Positions 1 to 11,600 of a stretch of 64,000 nucleotides of DNA are shown piece after piece. The position numbers were made by a program, and so were the translations under genes. The DNA is from Bacteroidales bacterium. Lineage in GTDB: Bacteria; Bacteroidota; Bacteroidia; Bacteroidales; VadinHA17. The notes beneath the pieces are model-generated. The model was given only the letters and a program-made list of their open reading frames with translations, did not search any database and was not told the DNA's origin. Each line of letters begins with the position of its first letter. Position 1 is the first letter of the stretch. The stretch lies in assembly GCA_016715075.1 (NCBI GenBank), contig JADKBK010000004.1:1-64000 (forward strand). The letters are read 5' to 3'.

Positions 1-3000
1 CCGATTACAGTGAACACAGCACCGGCAATTACCACTCAACCCACCAACCAGACCACCTGTGCAGGGACAAGCATAAGCTTCAGTGTTGCTGCAACCGGCA
101 CCGGACTTACATACCAGTGGAGAAAAGGAGCAGTGAATATCGGCGGAGCCACCTCGGCTACTTATACTATTGCAGCACCAATCGTTGGTGATGCAGGGAG
201 CTATGATGTAGTTGTCAGCGGCACCTGCGCTCCGGCAGTCACCAGCTCAGCAGTTACATTAACAGTGAACACTGCTCCAGCAATTACTACACAACCCACC
301 AACCAGACCACCTGTGCAGGGACAAGCGTCAACTTCAGTGTTACTGCAACAGGAACCGGACTAACATACCAGTGGAGAAAGGGAGCGGTCAATATTGTCG
401 GAGCCACAGCTTCAACATATACTATTGCGGCACCAATCGTTGGCGATGCAGGAAGTTATGATGTAGTTGTCAGCGGCACCTGCGCACCGGCAGTTACCAG
501 CTCAGCAGTTACACATTAACAGTGAACACTGCTCCTGCGATTACCACACAGCCAACAAACCAGACCACCTGTGCCGGGACAAGCGTCAGCTTCAGCGTTA
601 CTGCAACCGGAACCGGACTTACATACCAGTGGAGAAAAGGGGCAGTCAATATTGTAGGAGCCACCTCGGCAACATATACTATTGCGGCACCAATCGTTGG
701 TGATGCAGGAAGCTATGATGTAGTTGTCAGCGGCACCTGCGCTCCGGCAGTTACCAGCTCAGCAGTTACCTTAACAGTGAACACTGCTCCTGCAATTACA
801 ACACAACCCACCAACCAGACCACCTGTGCGGGGACAAGTGTAAGCTTCAGCGTTACAGCGACAGGAACCGGACTAACATACCAGTGGAGAAAAGGAGCAG
901 TGAATATTGGCGGAGCCACAGCTTCATAACTATTGCGGCCCAATCGTAGGTGATGCAGGAAGTTATGATGTAGTTGTCAGCGGCACTTCGCTCCGGCAGT
1001 TACCAGCTCAGCGTTACATTAACTGTGGACACTGCCCCGGCGATTACCACACAACCCACACCAGACCACCTGTGGGGCAAGCGTCAGCTTCAGTGTTACT
1101 GCAACCGGCACCGGACTACATACCAGTGGAGAAAGGGCAGTCAATATTGTCCGAGCCACAGCTTCATCATATACTATTGCGGCACCAATCGTTGGCGATG
1201 CAGGAAGTTATGATGTTGTTGTCAGCGGCACATGCGCCCCGGCAGTTACGAGTGCAGCAGTTACCTTAACAGTGAACACTGCTCAAGCAATTACTACTCA
1301 GCCCACCAACCAGACCACCTGTGCGGGACAAGCGTAAGCTTCAGCGTTACCGCGACAGGAACCGGACTAACATACCAGTGGGAAAAGGAGCAGTCAATAT
1401 TGTCGGAGCCACGGCTTCAACTTATACTATTGCGGCCCAATCGTTGGTGATGCAGGAAGCTATGATGTTATTGTCAGCGGCACCTGCGCCCCGGCAGTTA
1501 CCAGCTCGGCAGTTACATTAACAGTGAACACTGCTCCGGCAATTACAACACAACCCACCAACCAGACCACCTGTGCGGGGACAAGCGTAAGCTTCAGCGT
1601 TACTGCGACCGGCACCGGACTAACATACCAGTGGAGAAAAGGAGCAGTCAATATTGGCGGAGCCACAGCTTCAACATATACTATTGCGGCTCCGGTAACA
1701 GGTGATGCAGGAAGTTATGATGTAGTTGTCAGCGGCACCTGTGCCCCGGCAGTTACCAGCTCAGCAGTTACATTAACGTGGACACTGCCCGGCGATTACC
1801 ACACAACCCAACCAGACCACCTGTGCGGGGACAAGCGTCAGCTCCAGCGTTACTGCAACCGGCACGGCCATACCAGTGGAGAAAGGGCGTCATATTGGCA
1901 GCGCTATACTATTGCGGCCATCGTTGGCGATCAGGAAGCTAATGTGTTGTGCGGCACCGCGCCCCGGCAGTTACCAGCTCAGCAGTTACCTTAACAGTGA
2001 ACACTGCACCAGTAATTACAACACAGCCCACCAGCCAGACCACCTGTGCGGGCACAAGCGTCAGCTTCAGCGTTACAGCAACAGGTACCGGACTAACATA
2101 CCAGTGGAGAAAAGGAGCGGTCAATATTGTCGGAGCCACAGCTTCAACATATACTATTGCAGCTCCGGTAACAGGCGATGCAGGAAGCTATGATGTAGTT
2201 GTCAGCGGCACCTGCGCCCCGGCAGTTACGAGTGCAGCAGTTACATTAACTGTGAACACTGCACCGGCGATTACCACACAGCCCACAAACCAGACCACCT
2301 GTGCGGGGACAAGTGTAAGCTTCAGCGTTACAGCGACAGGAACCGGACTTAACATACCAGTGGAGAAAAGGAGCAGTCAATATTGGCGGAGCCACCTCTT
2401 CAACATATACTATTGCGGCACCAATCGTTGGCGATGCAGGAAGTTATGATGTAGTTGTCAGCGGCACCTGCGCACCGGCAGTTACCAGCTCAGCAGTTAC
2501 CTTAACAGTGAACACTGCTCCTGCAATTACTACTCAGCCAACAAACCAGACCACCTGTGCGGGGACAAGTGTAAGCTTCAGCGTTACAGCGACAGGAACC
2601 GGACTAACATACCAGTGGAGAAAAGGAGCAGTCAATATTGGCGGAGCCACAGCTTCAACATATACTATTGCGGCTCCGGTAACAGGCGATGCAGGAAGTT
2701 ATGATGTAGTTGTCAGCGGCACCTGTGCCCCGGCAGTTACCAGCTCAGCAGTTACATTAACAGTGAACACTGCTCCTGCAATTACAACACAACCAACCAA
2801 CCAGACCACCTGTGCAGGGACAAGCGTCAGCTTCAGCGTTACTGCAACCGGCACCGGACTTACATACCAGTGGAGAAAAGGAGCAGTGAATATCGGAGGA
2901 GCCACCTCGGCTACTTATACTATTGCAGCTCCGGTAACAGGCGATGCAGGAAGCTATGATGTAGTTGTCAGCGGCACCTGCGCACCGGCAGTTACCAGCT

Positions 3001-4735
3001 CGGCAGTTACATTAACAGTGAACACTGCACCGGCAATTACAACACAACCCACCAACCAGACCACCTGTGCGGGCACAAGCGTCAGCTTCAGTGTTACTGC
3101 AACAGGAACCGGACTAACATACCAGTGGAGAAAAGGAGCAGTCAATATTGTCGGAGCCACAGCTTCAACATATACTATTGCGGCACCAATCGTTGGTGAT
3201 GCAGGAAGCTATGATGTAGTTGTCAGCGGCACATGCGCCCCGGCAGTTACGAGTGCAGCAGTTACATTAACTGTGAACACTGCACCGGCGATTACCACAC
3301 AACCCACAAACCAGACCACCTGTGCAGGGACAAGCGTCAGCTTCAGCGTTGCTGCAACCGGCACTGGACTAACATATCAGTGGAGAAAAGGAGCGGTCAA
3401 TATTGTCGGAGCCACCTCAGCAACTTATACTATTGCGGCACCAATCGTTGGCGATGCAGAAGCTATGATGTTGTTGTCAGCGGCACCTGCGCTCCGGCAG
3501 TTACCAGCTCAGCGGTGACATTAACAGTGAACACTGCTCCTGCAATTACAACACAACCAACAAACCAGACCACCTGTGCAGGGACAAGCGTCAGCTTCAG
3601 CGTTACTGCAACCGGCACCGGACTTACATACCAGTGGAGAAAAGGTGCAGTCAATATTGTCGGAGCCACAGCTTCAACTTATACTATTGCGGCACCAATC
3701 GTTGGTGATGCAGGAAGCTATGATGTAGTTGTCAGCGGCACATGCGCCCCGGCAGTCACCAGCTCAGCAGTTACCTTAACAGTGAACACTGCACCTGCAA
3801 TTACAACACAACCCACAAACCAGACCACCTGTGCAGGGACAAGCGTCAGCTTCAGCGTTACAGCAACCGGTACCGGACTTACATACCAGTGGAGAAAAGG
3901 AGCAGTCAATATTGTCGGAGCCACAGCTTCAACATATACTATTGCGGCACCAATCGTTGGCGATGCAGGAAGCTATGATGTAGTTGTCAGCGGCACCTGC
4001 GCTCCGGCAGTTACCAGCTCAGCAGTTACCTTAACAGTGAACACTGCTCCTGCAATTACGACACAACCGACAAACCAGACCACCTGTGCAGGGACAAGCG
4101 TCAGCTTCAGCGTTACGGCAACCGGCACTGGCCTATCATACCAGTGGAGAAAAGGTGCAGTCAATATCGGAGGAGCCACCTCGGCTACTTATACTATAGC
4201 GGCACCAATCGTTGGCGATGCAGGGAGCTATGATGTAGTTGTCAGCGGCACCTGTGCTCCGGCAGTTACCAGTTCAGTAGTTACCTTAACGGTGAATACT
4301 GCACCGGCAATTACCACTCAACCCACAAACCAGACTACATGTGTAGGCACAAGCGTCAGCTTCAGCGTTACAGCAACCGGTACAGGCTTATCATATCAGT
4401 GGAGAAAAGGTGCAGTCAATATTGTTGGTGCCACAGCTTCAACATATACTATTGCGGCACCAATCGTTGGTGATGCAGGAAGCTATGATGTAGTTGTCAG
4501 CGGCACCTGTGCCCCGGCAGTTACAAGCTCAGCAGTTACCTTAACGGTTAACACCGCCCCGGTAATTACCACTCAACCCACAAACCAGACCACCTGTGAG
4601 GGCACAAGCGTCAGCTTCAGCGTTACAGCAACCGGCACCGGACTAACATACCAGTGGAGAAAAAGTGCTGTCAATATTGTTGGTGCCACAGCTTCAACAT
4701 ATACTATTGCAGCACCAATCGTTGGCGATGCAGGA
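1..4735 (+). pseudogene. 5' part of giant T9SS-secreted Ig-repeat adhesin, frameshifted and cut by window edge
   Basis: This is the repetitive, frame-broken portion of the gene whose intact 3' part ends at 7227. It consists almost only of an 85-residue Ig-like module (begins TAPAITTQPTNQTTCAGTS, contains the Ig-like core YQWRKGAVNI and the DAGSYDVVVSG edge strand, with two Cys per module). The coding frame changes between copies: frame 1 up to about 515, frame 3 at 522-925, mixed frames at 925-1500, frame 3 at 1524-1775, frame 2 at 1997-2349, frame 3 at 2508-3456 and frame 2 from there to 4732. The changes come from small indels such as a 2-base AC gain near 513, a T gain near 2349, a G loss near 3457 and an A loss near 4733. 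Copies at 900-1450 and 1770-1960 are ragged. No start codon or signal peptide is inside the window. Either a decaying gene or, at least as likely, assembly error in a near-identical array. Confidence 0.75.
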
Positions 4736-5055
4736 GCTATGATGTTGTTGTCAGCGGCACCTGTGCCCCGGCTGTTACGAGCTCAGCAGTTACATTAACA
4801 GTGAACACTGCACCGGCAATTACCACACAGCCAACAAACCAGACCACCTGTGAGGGTACAAGCGTCAGCTTCAGCGTTACTGCAACCGGCACCGGACTAA
4901 CATACCAGTGGAGAAAAGGTGCAGTCAATATTGTCGGAGCTACAGCTTCAACATATACTATTGCAGCACCAATCGTTGGTGATGCAGGAAGTTATGATGT
5001 AGTTGTCAGCGGCACCTGTGCCCCGGCAGTTACCAGTTCAGCGGTTACATTAACA
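10..5055 (+). repeat. Tandem array of 20 copies of a 255-bp coding repeat
   Basis: Copies begin at the recurrent GTGAACACTGC-type junction at 10, 265, 522, 777, 1025, 1272, 1524, 1778, 1997, 2252, 2508, 2763, 3018, 3273, 3527, 3782, 4037, 4292, 4547 and 4801. Full copies are exactly 255 bp (85 codons). Deviating spacings (257, 248, 247, 252, 254, 219, 256, 254, 254) mark indels. Copies differ mainly at a few codons: GGAT/VGAT, ASTY/SATY, APIVGD/APVTGD, TSSAV/TSAAV. The near-identity points to recent unequal exchange or gene conversion. The array is probably longer, since the window opens at a copy junction. Confidence 0.93.
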
Positions 5056-7227
5056 ATTGATATACCTTCAGCTCCAATAACTGGTACTATCACCCAGCCT
5101 ACCTGCATTGTTTCAACAGGAAGCGTCATTCTCAGCGGACTTCCTGCTGGCAACTGGATAATAAATCCGGGATCAGTTGCTGGAAATACTGTCAGTACAA
5201 CTTTATCGGGACTGGCATCCGGAACCTATGTTTTTACTGTTACAAATGCATCCGGCTGCACTTCTCCCAATTCAGGCACGCTTGTTATTAACGCTCAGCC
5301 TGTACCGCCTGCTCAGGCAATACTCAATATTATTCAGCCAACCTGTTCACTGGCAACCGGAACAGTTACTGTGACTTCGCCGACAGGTCCTTATGAGTAT
5401 AATATTGATGGAGGTGTTTTCCAGGCATCTGTAATATTCTCAGGAGTTGCCACGGGTTCACACATCATACTTGTAAGAAGTATTACTGATAATACCTGTG
5501 TCTCAGCTTCATCTGCTGCAATTATAAATGCACAACCTGCTTCACCGTCTGTGACAATAAGCAATCCTGCAGCAGTGTGCTCAACTTCCACTGTTGATCT
5601 TACGGATGCGGCAATAACTGCCGGAAGTACATCAGGGCTGACATATACGTACTGGAGTGATCCAGCGGGTACAATACCTTATACTACCCCTGCGACTGCA
5701 ACATCCGGGACATACTATATTAAAGGAACGAATGTGTCAGGTTGCTCTGACATTAAACCGGTGGTTGTAACAGTCACATCATCTGTTAATATAAGCAGTT
5801 TAACAACAAATATCTTCTGTTCCGGCACATCCACAGGATCTATAAATATAACAGTCACAGGGGGGACAACTCCTTATTCATTTGCCTGGACAGGTAATGG
5901 TGTGAATACCGGATTGGAAGACCAGTCAGGATTATCCGCAGGAATCTATTCAGTAGTTGTGACTGACGCACTAAGTTGTGTCTCATTGCCATTAAGTGTT
6001 ACAATAACTGAACCTTCTCCTTTAGCCGGAAATGTCACATCACAAACAAATGTGTCAGTATCAGGTGGCAGTGACGGAAGTGTAACAATAGCGGGAGCGG
6101 GAGGAACTTCTCCATACCAGTACAGGCTGGGAGCAGGTTCATTACAGCCGGGAGGTACTTTTTCGAATCTTACTGCTGGCAATTATACTTTTACTATACA
6201 GGATTTCAATCTTTGTTCATTCATTATCCAGGTAGTAATAACACAACCTTCAGCTGCTCTCACCGGCAGTATTACAGCTCAGACAAATGTCGTATGCTTT
6301 GGTGCTTCTACCGGAAGTGTTGCGGTGACAGGTTCTGACGGTACTACTCCTTATGAGTATAGTATTGACTCCGGTCCCTATCAGTCATCAGGGATATTCA
6401 GTTCAATTCCGGCGGGTAATCACCTTGTAACTATAAGGGATGTCCTGCATGTGACATTTGGTATTCCTTTTACTATCACTCAGCCTTCTTCTGCACCCGG
6501 AGGATCGATTATAAATCAGGTAAATATACTTTGTAGCGGAGGCAGCCAGGGTAGTGTAGTCGTTTCAGGATCAGGCGGAACACCTCCATATCTGTATAAA
6601 CTTGAATCAGGTAATTACCAGGTCTCAGGAAGCTTTAGTGACCTTTATGCCGGCAGTTACACAATTACCGTTCAGGACGCAAGTCTTTGTACGTCAGATA
6701 TTTCTGTAACTATTACTGAACCTGGTACACTGACACTGGATTATACTTCTGAAGATGCTTCCTGTCAGGATATTGCTGACGGGACTGTTGATCTGAATAT
6801 TGACGGAGGTACTCAGCCAATCACTGTATTGTGGCCTGACGGCAATACAACTGTCAGCCGGCAGGATCTTCTTACCGGAACATACAGGGTAATCATTACC
6901 GATGCTAACGGATGTACTGCATCTCAGGATGTAAATGTGGGTTTGAGCGAAATAAGCAGTTGCCTTTCTGTTCAGGAGATTATAACACCCAATAATGATG
7001 GATTTTATGATACGTGGAAAATAAAGAATATTGAGATGTTCCCGAATGCTGAGGTTCATGTGTTCAACAGATGGGGTGAAAGGGTATTCCGCACCAGGAA
7101 TATCCCTGAAAACGAATGGGATGGAAAGTTCAATGGTAAGCTTTTGCCAACTGATTCATACCATTATGTACTCTATCTTAACAATGGCTCAGATCCGATA
7201 ACCGGAATAGTTACAATAATAAGATAA
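4654..7227 (+). CDS. Giant adhesin, intact 3' part: Ig-like module, SprB-type repeats and type IX secretion C-terminal domain
   Basis: This open frame is the continuation of the frameshifted repeat gene upstream, so its apparent start is not a real initiation site; the true frame holds from about 4736. It carries the last full Ig-like module (4801-5055), then cysteine-containing beta-rich segments (about residues 135-345), then several SprB-type repeats (PF13573-like; pattern TEP/TQPS ... GSV.V.G.GGT.PY.Y, about residues 345-765). The last 80 residues (about 776-857, starting ITPNNDGFYDTW and including FNRWGERVF) are the gliding-motility-associated CHU_C / TIGR04131 type B domain. In known systems this directs export by the type IX secretion system. 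The predicted product is a surface-exposed or secreted adhesin. A PorP/SprF-family gene follows 29 bases downstream, the usual partner of type B proteins. Confidence 0.88.
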   Translation: MEKKCCQYCWCHSFNIYYCSTNRWRCRSYDVVVSGTCAPAVTSSAVTLTVNTAPAITTQPTNQTTCEGTSVSFSVTATGTGLTYQWRKGAVNIVGATASTYTIAAPIVGDAGSYDVVVSGTCAPAVTSSAVTLTIDIPSAPITGTITQPTCIVSTGSVILSGLPAGNWIINPGSVAGNTVSTTLSGLASGTYVFTVTNASGCTSPNSGTLVINAQPVPPAQAILNIIQPTCSLATGTVTVTSPTGPYEYNIDGGVFQASVIFSGVATGSHIILVRSITDNTCVSASSAAIINAQPASPSVTISNPAAVCSTSTVDLTDAAITAGSTSGLTYTYWSDPAGTIPYTTPATATSGTYYIKGTNVSGCSDIKPVVVTVTSSVNISSLTTNIFCSGTSTGSINITVTGGTTPYSFAWTGNGVNTGLEDQSGLSAGIYSVVVTDALSCVSLPLSVTITEPSPLAGNVTSQTNVSVSGGSDGSVTIAGAGGTSPYQYRLGAGSLQPGGTFSNLTAGNYTFTIQDFNLCSFIIQVVITQPSAALTGSITAQTNVVCFGASTGSVAVTGSDGTTPYEYSIDSGPYQSSGIFSSIPAGNHLVTIRDVLHVTFGIPFTITQPSSAPGGSIINQVNILCSGGSQGSVVVSGSGGTPPYLYKLESGNYQVSGSFSDLYAGSYTITVQDASLCTSDISVTITEPGTLTLDYTSEDASCQDIADGTVDLNIDGGTQPITVLWPDGNTTVSRQDLLTGTYRVIITDANGCTASQDVNVGLSEISSCLSVQEIITPNNDGFYDTWKIKNIEMFPNAEVHVFNRWGERVFRTRNIPENEWDGKFNGKLLPTDSYHYVLYLNNGSDPITGIVTIIR

Positions 7228-7256
7228 TTGACAATAATATAGAGAAACTTGAATTT

Positions 7257-8261
7257 ATGAGATATTTATTTAAGGCATTGGGTTCTATAGTTCTCTGCCT
7301 GTCATTTGGTTTATCATCCGCTCAGCAGGTGCCTATGTACAGTCAGTATATTATGAACGGTTTTTTGATTAACCCATCATTAACTGGCCGTGATGGCGCC
7401 ACTACCGTAAACCTCACTGTAAGAGAGCAGTGGCTTGGGGTTAAAGGAGGGCCAAGTACCTATGCTGCCAGCTTTCAGACAGCTCTTCAGGATGATTATG
7501 TTTTTGGTAAATCCCGTTCCGGCCATCGGAAGAAATCACGTCCATCCAAATCAGGCAGGGTGGGTATTGGCGGATATCTGTTCAATGACAATAATGGAAT
7601 AGTAAGAAGAACTGGATTTCAGACAGATTATGCATACAATATTCCTATGGGCAGGAATCTTAAGGGAAGCAGGGATCAGCTTTCATTTGGTCTTGCCCTT
7701 ACAGGATATCAGTTTGTAATCAGAACCGATGAATTGAAGAATTCATATGATGATGACCCATATCTGAATTCATATGACAGATCTGTTTTCATTACGGATT
7801 TTAATTTTGGGACCAGTTATGTTACATCAAAGTATTTCATAGGCTTTTCAATGACAAATTTACTCAGAGGTTCCCTTGTATTTGGCAATAGCGCAGATAA
7901 TAAGATCGCAGAACTCGGGCATTATTTCCTGACCGGAGGTTTCAACATACCTATTGACAGAGACTGGTCAATTAAGCCATCGGCTTTTATTAAATCATCG
8001 GATATGCTTCTTAATTCCGTACAGCTTGACCTGACCGGTCGGGTTTTCTACAGGGAAGATTATTGGGCCGGAGTATCCTATAGGACTAATGATGCAGTAA
8101 TACTTATGGTAGGCCTGAAATATGATAAATTCTATTTTGGTTATGCCTTCGACTTAACATTGACAGATATGAGAAATAATAGTTTGGGTACTATGGAATT
8201 AACGCTTGCATATAAATTTGGGGGGAATTCCGGCAGATACAGATGGATGAATTCATTCTGA
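7257..8261 (+). CDS. PorP/SprF family type IX secretion outer-membrane protein (copy 1)
   Basis: 334 residues with an N-terminal signal peptide (about 1-22, ending SSAQ) followed by QQVPMYSQYIMNGFLINPS, the hallmark start of the PorP/SprF family (TIGR03519). The rest alternates aromatic beta-strands as expected of an outer-membrane barrel: YWAGVSYRTNDAVILMVGLKY near the end and a terminal basic-aromatic GRYRWMNSF. In Flavobacterium johnsoniae SprF is needed for secretion or surface attachment of SprB, which carries the same type B C-terminal domain. It starts 29 bases after the adhesin stop and is presumably co-transcribed with it. It is closely related to the second copy at 16060-17058, so the pair arose by cassette duplication. 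Confidence 0.92.
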   Translation: MRYLFKALGSIVLCLSFGLSSAQQVPMYSQYIMNGFLINPSLTGRDGATTVNLTVREQWLGVKGGPSTYAASFQTALQDDYVFGKSRSGHRKKSRPSKSGRVGIGGYLFNDNNGIVRRTGFQTDYAYNIPMGRNLKGSRDQLSFGLALTGYQFVIRTDELKNSYDDDPYLNSYDRSVFITDFNFGTSYVTSKYFIGFSMTNLLRGSLVFGNSADNKIAELGHYFLTGGFNIPIDRDWSIKPSAFIKSSDMLLNSVQLDLTGRVFYREDYWAGVSYRTNDAVILMVGLKYDKFYFGYAFDLTLTDMRNNSLGTMELTLAYKFGGNSGRYRWMNSF

Positions 8262-8618
8262 AATATCAAAAAAACATAAAAGATTGGTAAGTGTCATATT
8301 AACAGATGCTTATCGGGTCATTTGTTCAGAGCTGTGAACTATGACTAATCCTGATATGGATTGGATGTATTTTTATTTTTTTAGTTTAAGATTACCGGGC
8401 AACTTTCATCGGCAATAATAAGTCTTGTTAATATGTTGATAATAAGTGAAAATTGAGATATTAAAGCTTAACAAAAAATTATTACATTCGCTATTATTAG
8501 CTGTTGAATCACGGATCTTTGCCTGGGATTTGACAGCTTTAGATGCTATTGACGTTATTTAATTATTTGATATATTGAATATTGCGTCTTGAAACAGAAC
8601 ATTTGAACCCCGATCAAT
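8262..8618. other. Intergenic region between the two adhesin cassettes
   Basis: 357 bases, AT-rich, no credible ORF or RNA gene. No perfect TAnnTTTG promoter element was found; AACATTTG at 8600-8607 is one mismatch away but lies only 11 bases before the ATG. No strong hairpin terminator was seen after 8261. Transcription of the second adhesin may start here, but the sequence does not settle it. Confidence 0.4.
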
Positions 8619-11600
8619 ATGGTGTATAAAAATTCAGTGAACAAAGCAATTTCAGATTTTTCTAAAAGTATTAAAGCTTTTAGAAGAAAGAAGATAGCTG
8701 CCATCATTCTAAAATCTTTAGGTGCCTTTTCATTACCGGCCAGGCTGATAGTGCTTTTACTGATCCTTATTTTTGGAATGGATGCTTATTCTCAGACTTA
8801 TACTATAAGCGCATATAACGGTCAGACAGTAACTACCTGTTCCGGAGTTTTTTATGACAGCGGCGGTTCACTCACTGATTATGGCAATAATGAAAATTAT
8901 ACTGTTTCCTTCTGTTCTGGTAACGGGAATGCGGTAAAATTCGATTTTGCCACCTTCACTGTCAGATCTGGCGATACATTGTATATTTATGACGGTCCTG
9001 ATACATCTTCTCCCCTGATGGGAAAATATTCCAGTTCGCCGGTTCCGGTTTCTCTTATTTCTTCGGCTACCTGTATGACCTTCAGATTTATTTCAAACGG
9101 CGTTTTTACCAGACCCGGCTGGGTAGCTAATATCTCATGCTGTCCTCCCCCTGTCACATCAGCAATTCTGCCTTCAGACCCTTATCAGTGTGCCGGTTCA
9201 ACAATTAATTATTCAGTTGATGCACATGCTGGTTCAACCTATAACTGGATCATTACAAACGGATCACCTGCCAATGTTACCGGTGGAACAAACAACCTCG
9301 ATATTACCTGGGATCCTGCCGGTGACGTAACAGGATATATAAGGGTAATAGAAATAAATAGTTGCGGTTCAAAAGATTCAAGTCAGCTTATTGTTGATAT
9401 TAACAGCCTTCCTGTAGTTGATTTCGTTGGACTGAATGCATCTTATTGCATCTATTCTCCTGCTGCCACACTTACCGGTTCTCCTGCCGGAGGGATATTT
9501 TCAGGTCCCGGCATAAGTGGCACGACATTTACTCCATCGGTTGCGGGTGAGGGGACTCATAATATAACGTATACCTATACCGAACCATCTACTGGTTGTA
9601 CAAATCAAAAAATAATTCAGACCGTAATCAACATACCTGATCTCTTTATTGTAGGGGCCTCAGCAAATTCCTATTGTGCCGGTTTTGGCGTTAATATTAC
9701 ACTCAGTGGTTCCGAAGCTGGTATAAGTTATCAGCTCTTAAAAAATGGGGTGAACGACGGAACTCCGGTTGCAGGAACAGGTTCACCATTAAGCTGGACT
9801 AACAGGCAGAATGGCATATATACTGTAACCGCAATACATGGTGTGACATTATGTACTAATAATATGTCCGGTTCCCAGACCATTACTCAATACCCTCTTC
9901 CGGTACCAACATTTACTGCTCAACCCGGAGCCGCTTCCTGCAGCTCCGCCAGCGTAACATATACTACTCAGCCCGGACAGTCAAACTATATCTGGGGTTT
10001 CACCGGTATCGCCGGTACAGACTATACAATTACTTCAGGAGGTACTCTGTCTTCCAACAGCGTTACATTGATGTGGCTCACCACTGGCAGCAAAAGCGTA
10101 ACAATTAACTATTCTGATGCCAATGGCTGTACCGCAGTTACCCCAACTTCATCTTCTGCCACAATAGTAACGATTTCACCCGCAGCGCCTACAGGAGCAG
10201 CTGTTCAGAATTTTTGTTCCGAAGCATCACCAACAGTTGCAGGCCTGAGTGCAGCAGGGACAGGTATTTTGTGGTATTCAGCCGCCACTGGAGGTGCACC
10301 ATTACTGCCCTCAACTGCATTGACTAATAATACTCATTATTTTGCAAGTCAGACTGTTACTGGTTGTGAAAGTCTCACACGTCTCGATGTTACAGCATTA
10401 ATTTTTTCAATACCTGTTCCTCCGGTAGCATCCGGAGGAACAGGGGCCACCTGTTCTCAGATTACTGCAAACTGGGCAGCTTCAGCCGGAGCTGCTTCAT
10501 ACCGGCTGGATGTGTCAACAGTTAATACATTTGCCAGCTATGTTGCCGGTTATCAGGATCGTAACGTGGGGAATGTCACTACTTATAATGTTACAGGACT
10601 TACTGCCGGAGTTACTTATTATTACAGATTGAGAGCAGTTGACTTCTGCGGTACTTCAGGAAACTCATTGACAATTACATATGTTACACTTCCGGCAGCT
10701 CCTGCAGTTCCCGGTGCCATTACCGGGACAGCATCACAGTGTCCGGCAGTACCCGGACAGTTCTATTCTATCAGTTCAGTTCCGAATGCAACAGTTTACA
10801 CATGGAGTGTACCGGCTGGCTGGACTATTACTGCAGGACAGGGAACAACAACAGTAACAGTGACAACAGGAGCTGTCGGACAGAACGGAAACATCAGAGT
10901 CACTGCAGGCAATATATGCGGAACAAGTGCTGCATCTTCACTTGCAGTAACTGTCATACCTAATGCAGGTATAACATCAGTTACCGGGAGCTCCCCTTTA
11001 TGTATCGGAGGCACCGCCACCTATACTGCCAATGGTGTTGTCCTTGGAGGCGGTACCGGAGCATGGAGCAGCAGCAACGCAGCAGTGGCTACAGTCAGTG
11101 CAGCAGGTCTTGTCACAGGTGTTACAGCCGGGACATGCAATATCATCTACACAATCACCGGAGGCTGCGGAGGAACAGTATCCGCCCAGCAATCTGTTAC
11201 AATAAATCCCAATGCAGCTATCACCTCAGTTACCGGTACCTCACCAATGTGCATAGGAGCTACGGCCACCTATACTGCCAATGGTGTTGTCACCGGAGGC
11301 GGCACGGGCGCGTGGAGCAGCAGCAATTCATCAGTTGCTACAGTCAGTGCAGCAGGCCTAGTCACAGGTGTCACAGCCGGGACATGCAATATCATCTACA
11401 CAATAACCGGAGGATGCGGGGGGACAGTATCTGCCCAGCAGGCTGTAACAATTAGTCCGAATGCAGCTATCACCTCGGTAACAGGAACATCACCTTTATG
11501 CATAGGAGCCACTGCGGCATACACTGCCAACGGTGTCGTTCTCAGCGGCGGAACGGGTGCATGGAGCAGCAGCAATGCAGCAGTTGCTACAGTCAGCGCA

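Noticed and set aside
201..4928. A series of minus-strand open frames of about 63-76 codons with nearly identical sequence across the repeat array
   Set aside because: They are antisense shadows of the 255-bp coding repeat and recur in phase with it; no start signals or codon logic of their own.
10..5055. Possible CRISPR-like repeat structure
   Set aside because: Units are 255 bp, contiguous and coding; there are no spacers and no cas genes.
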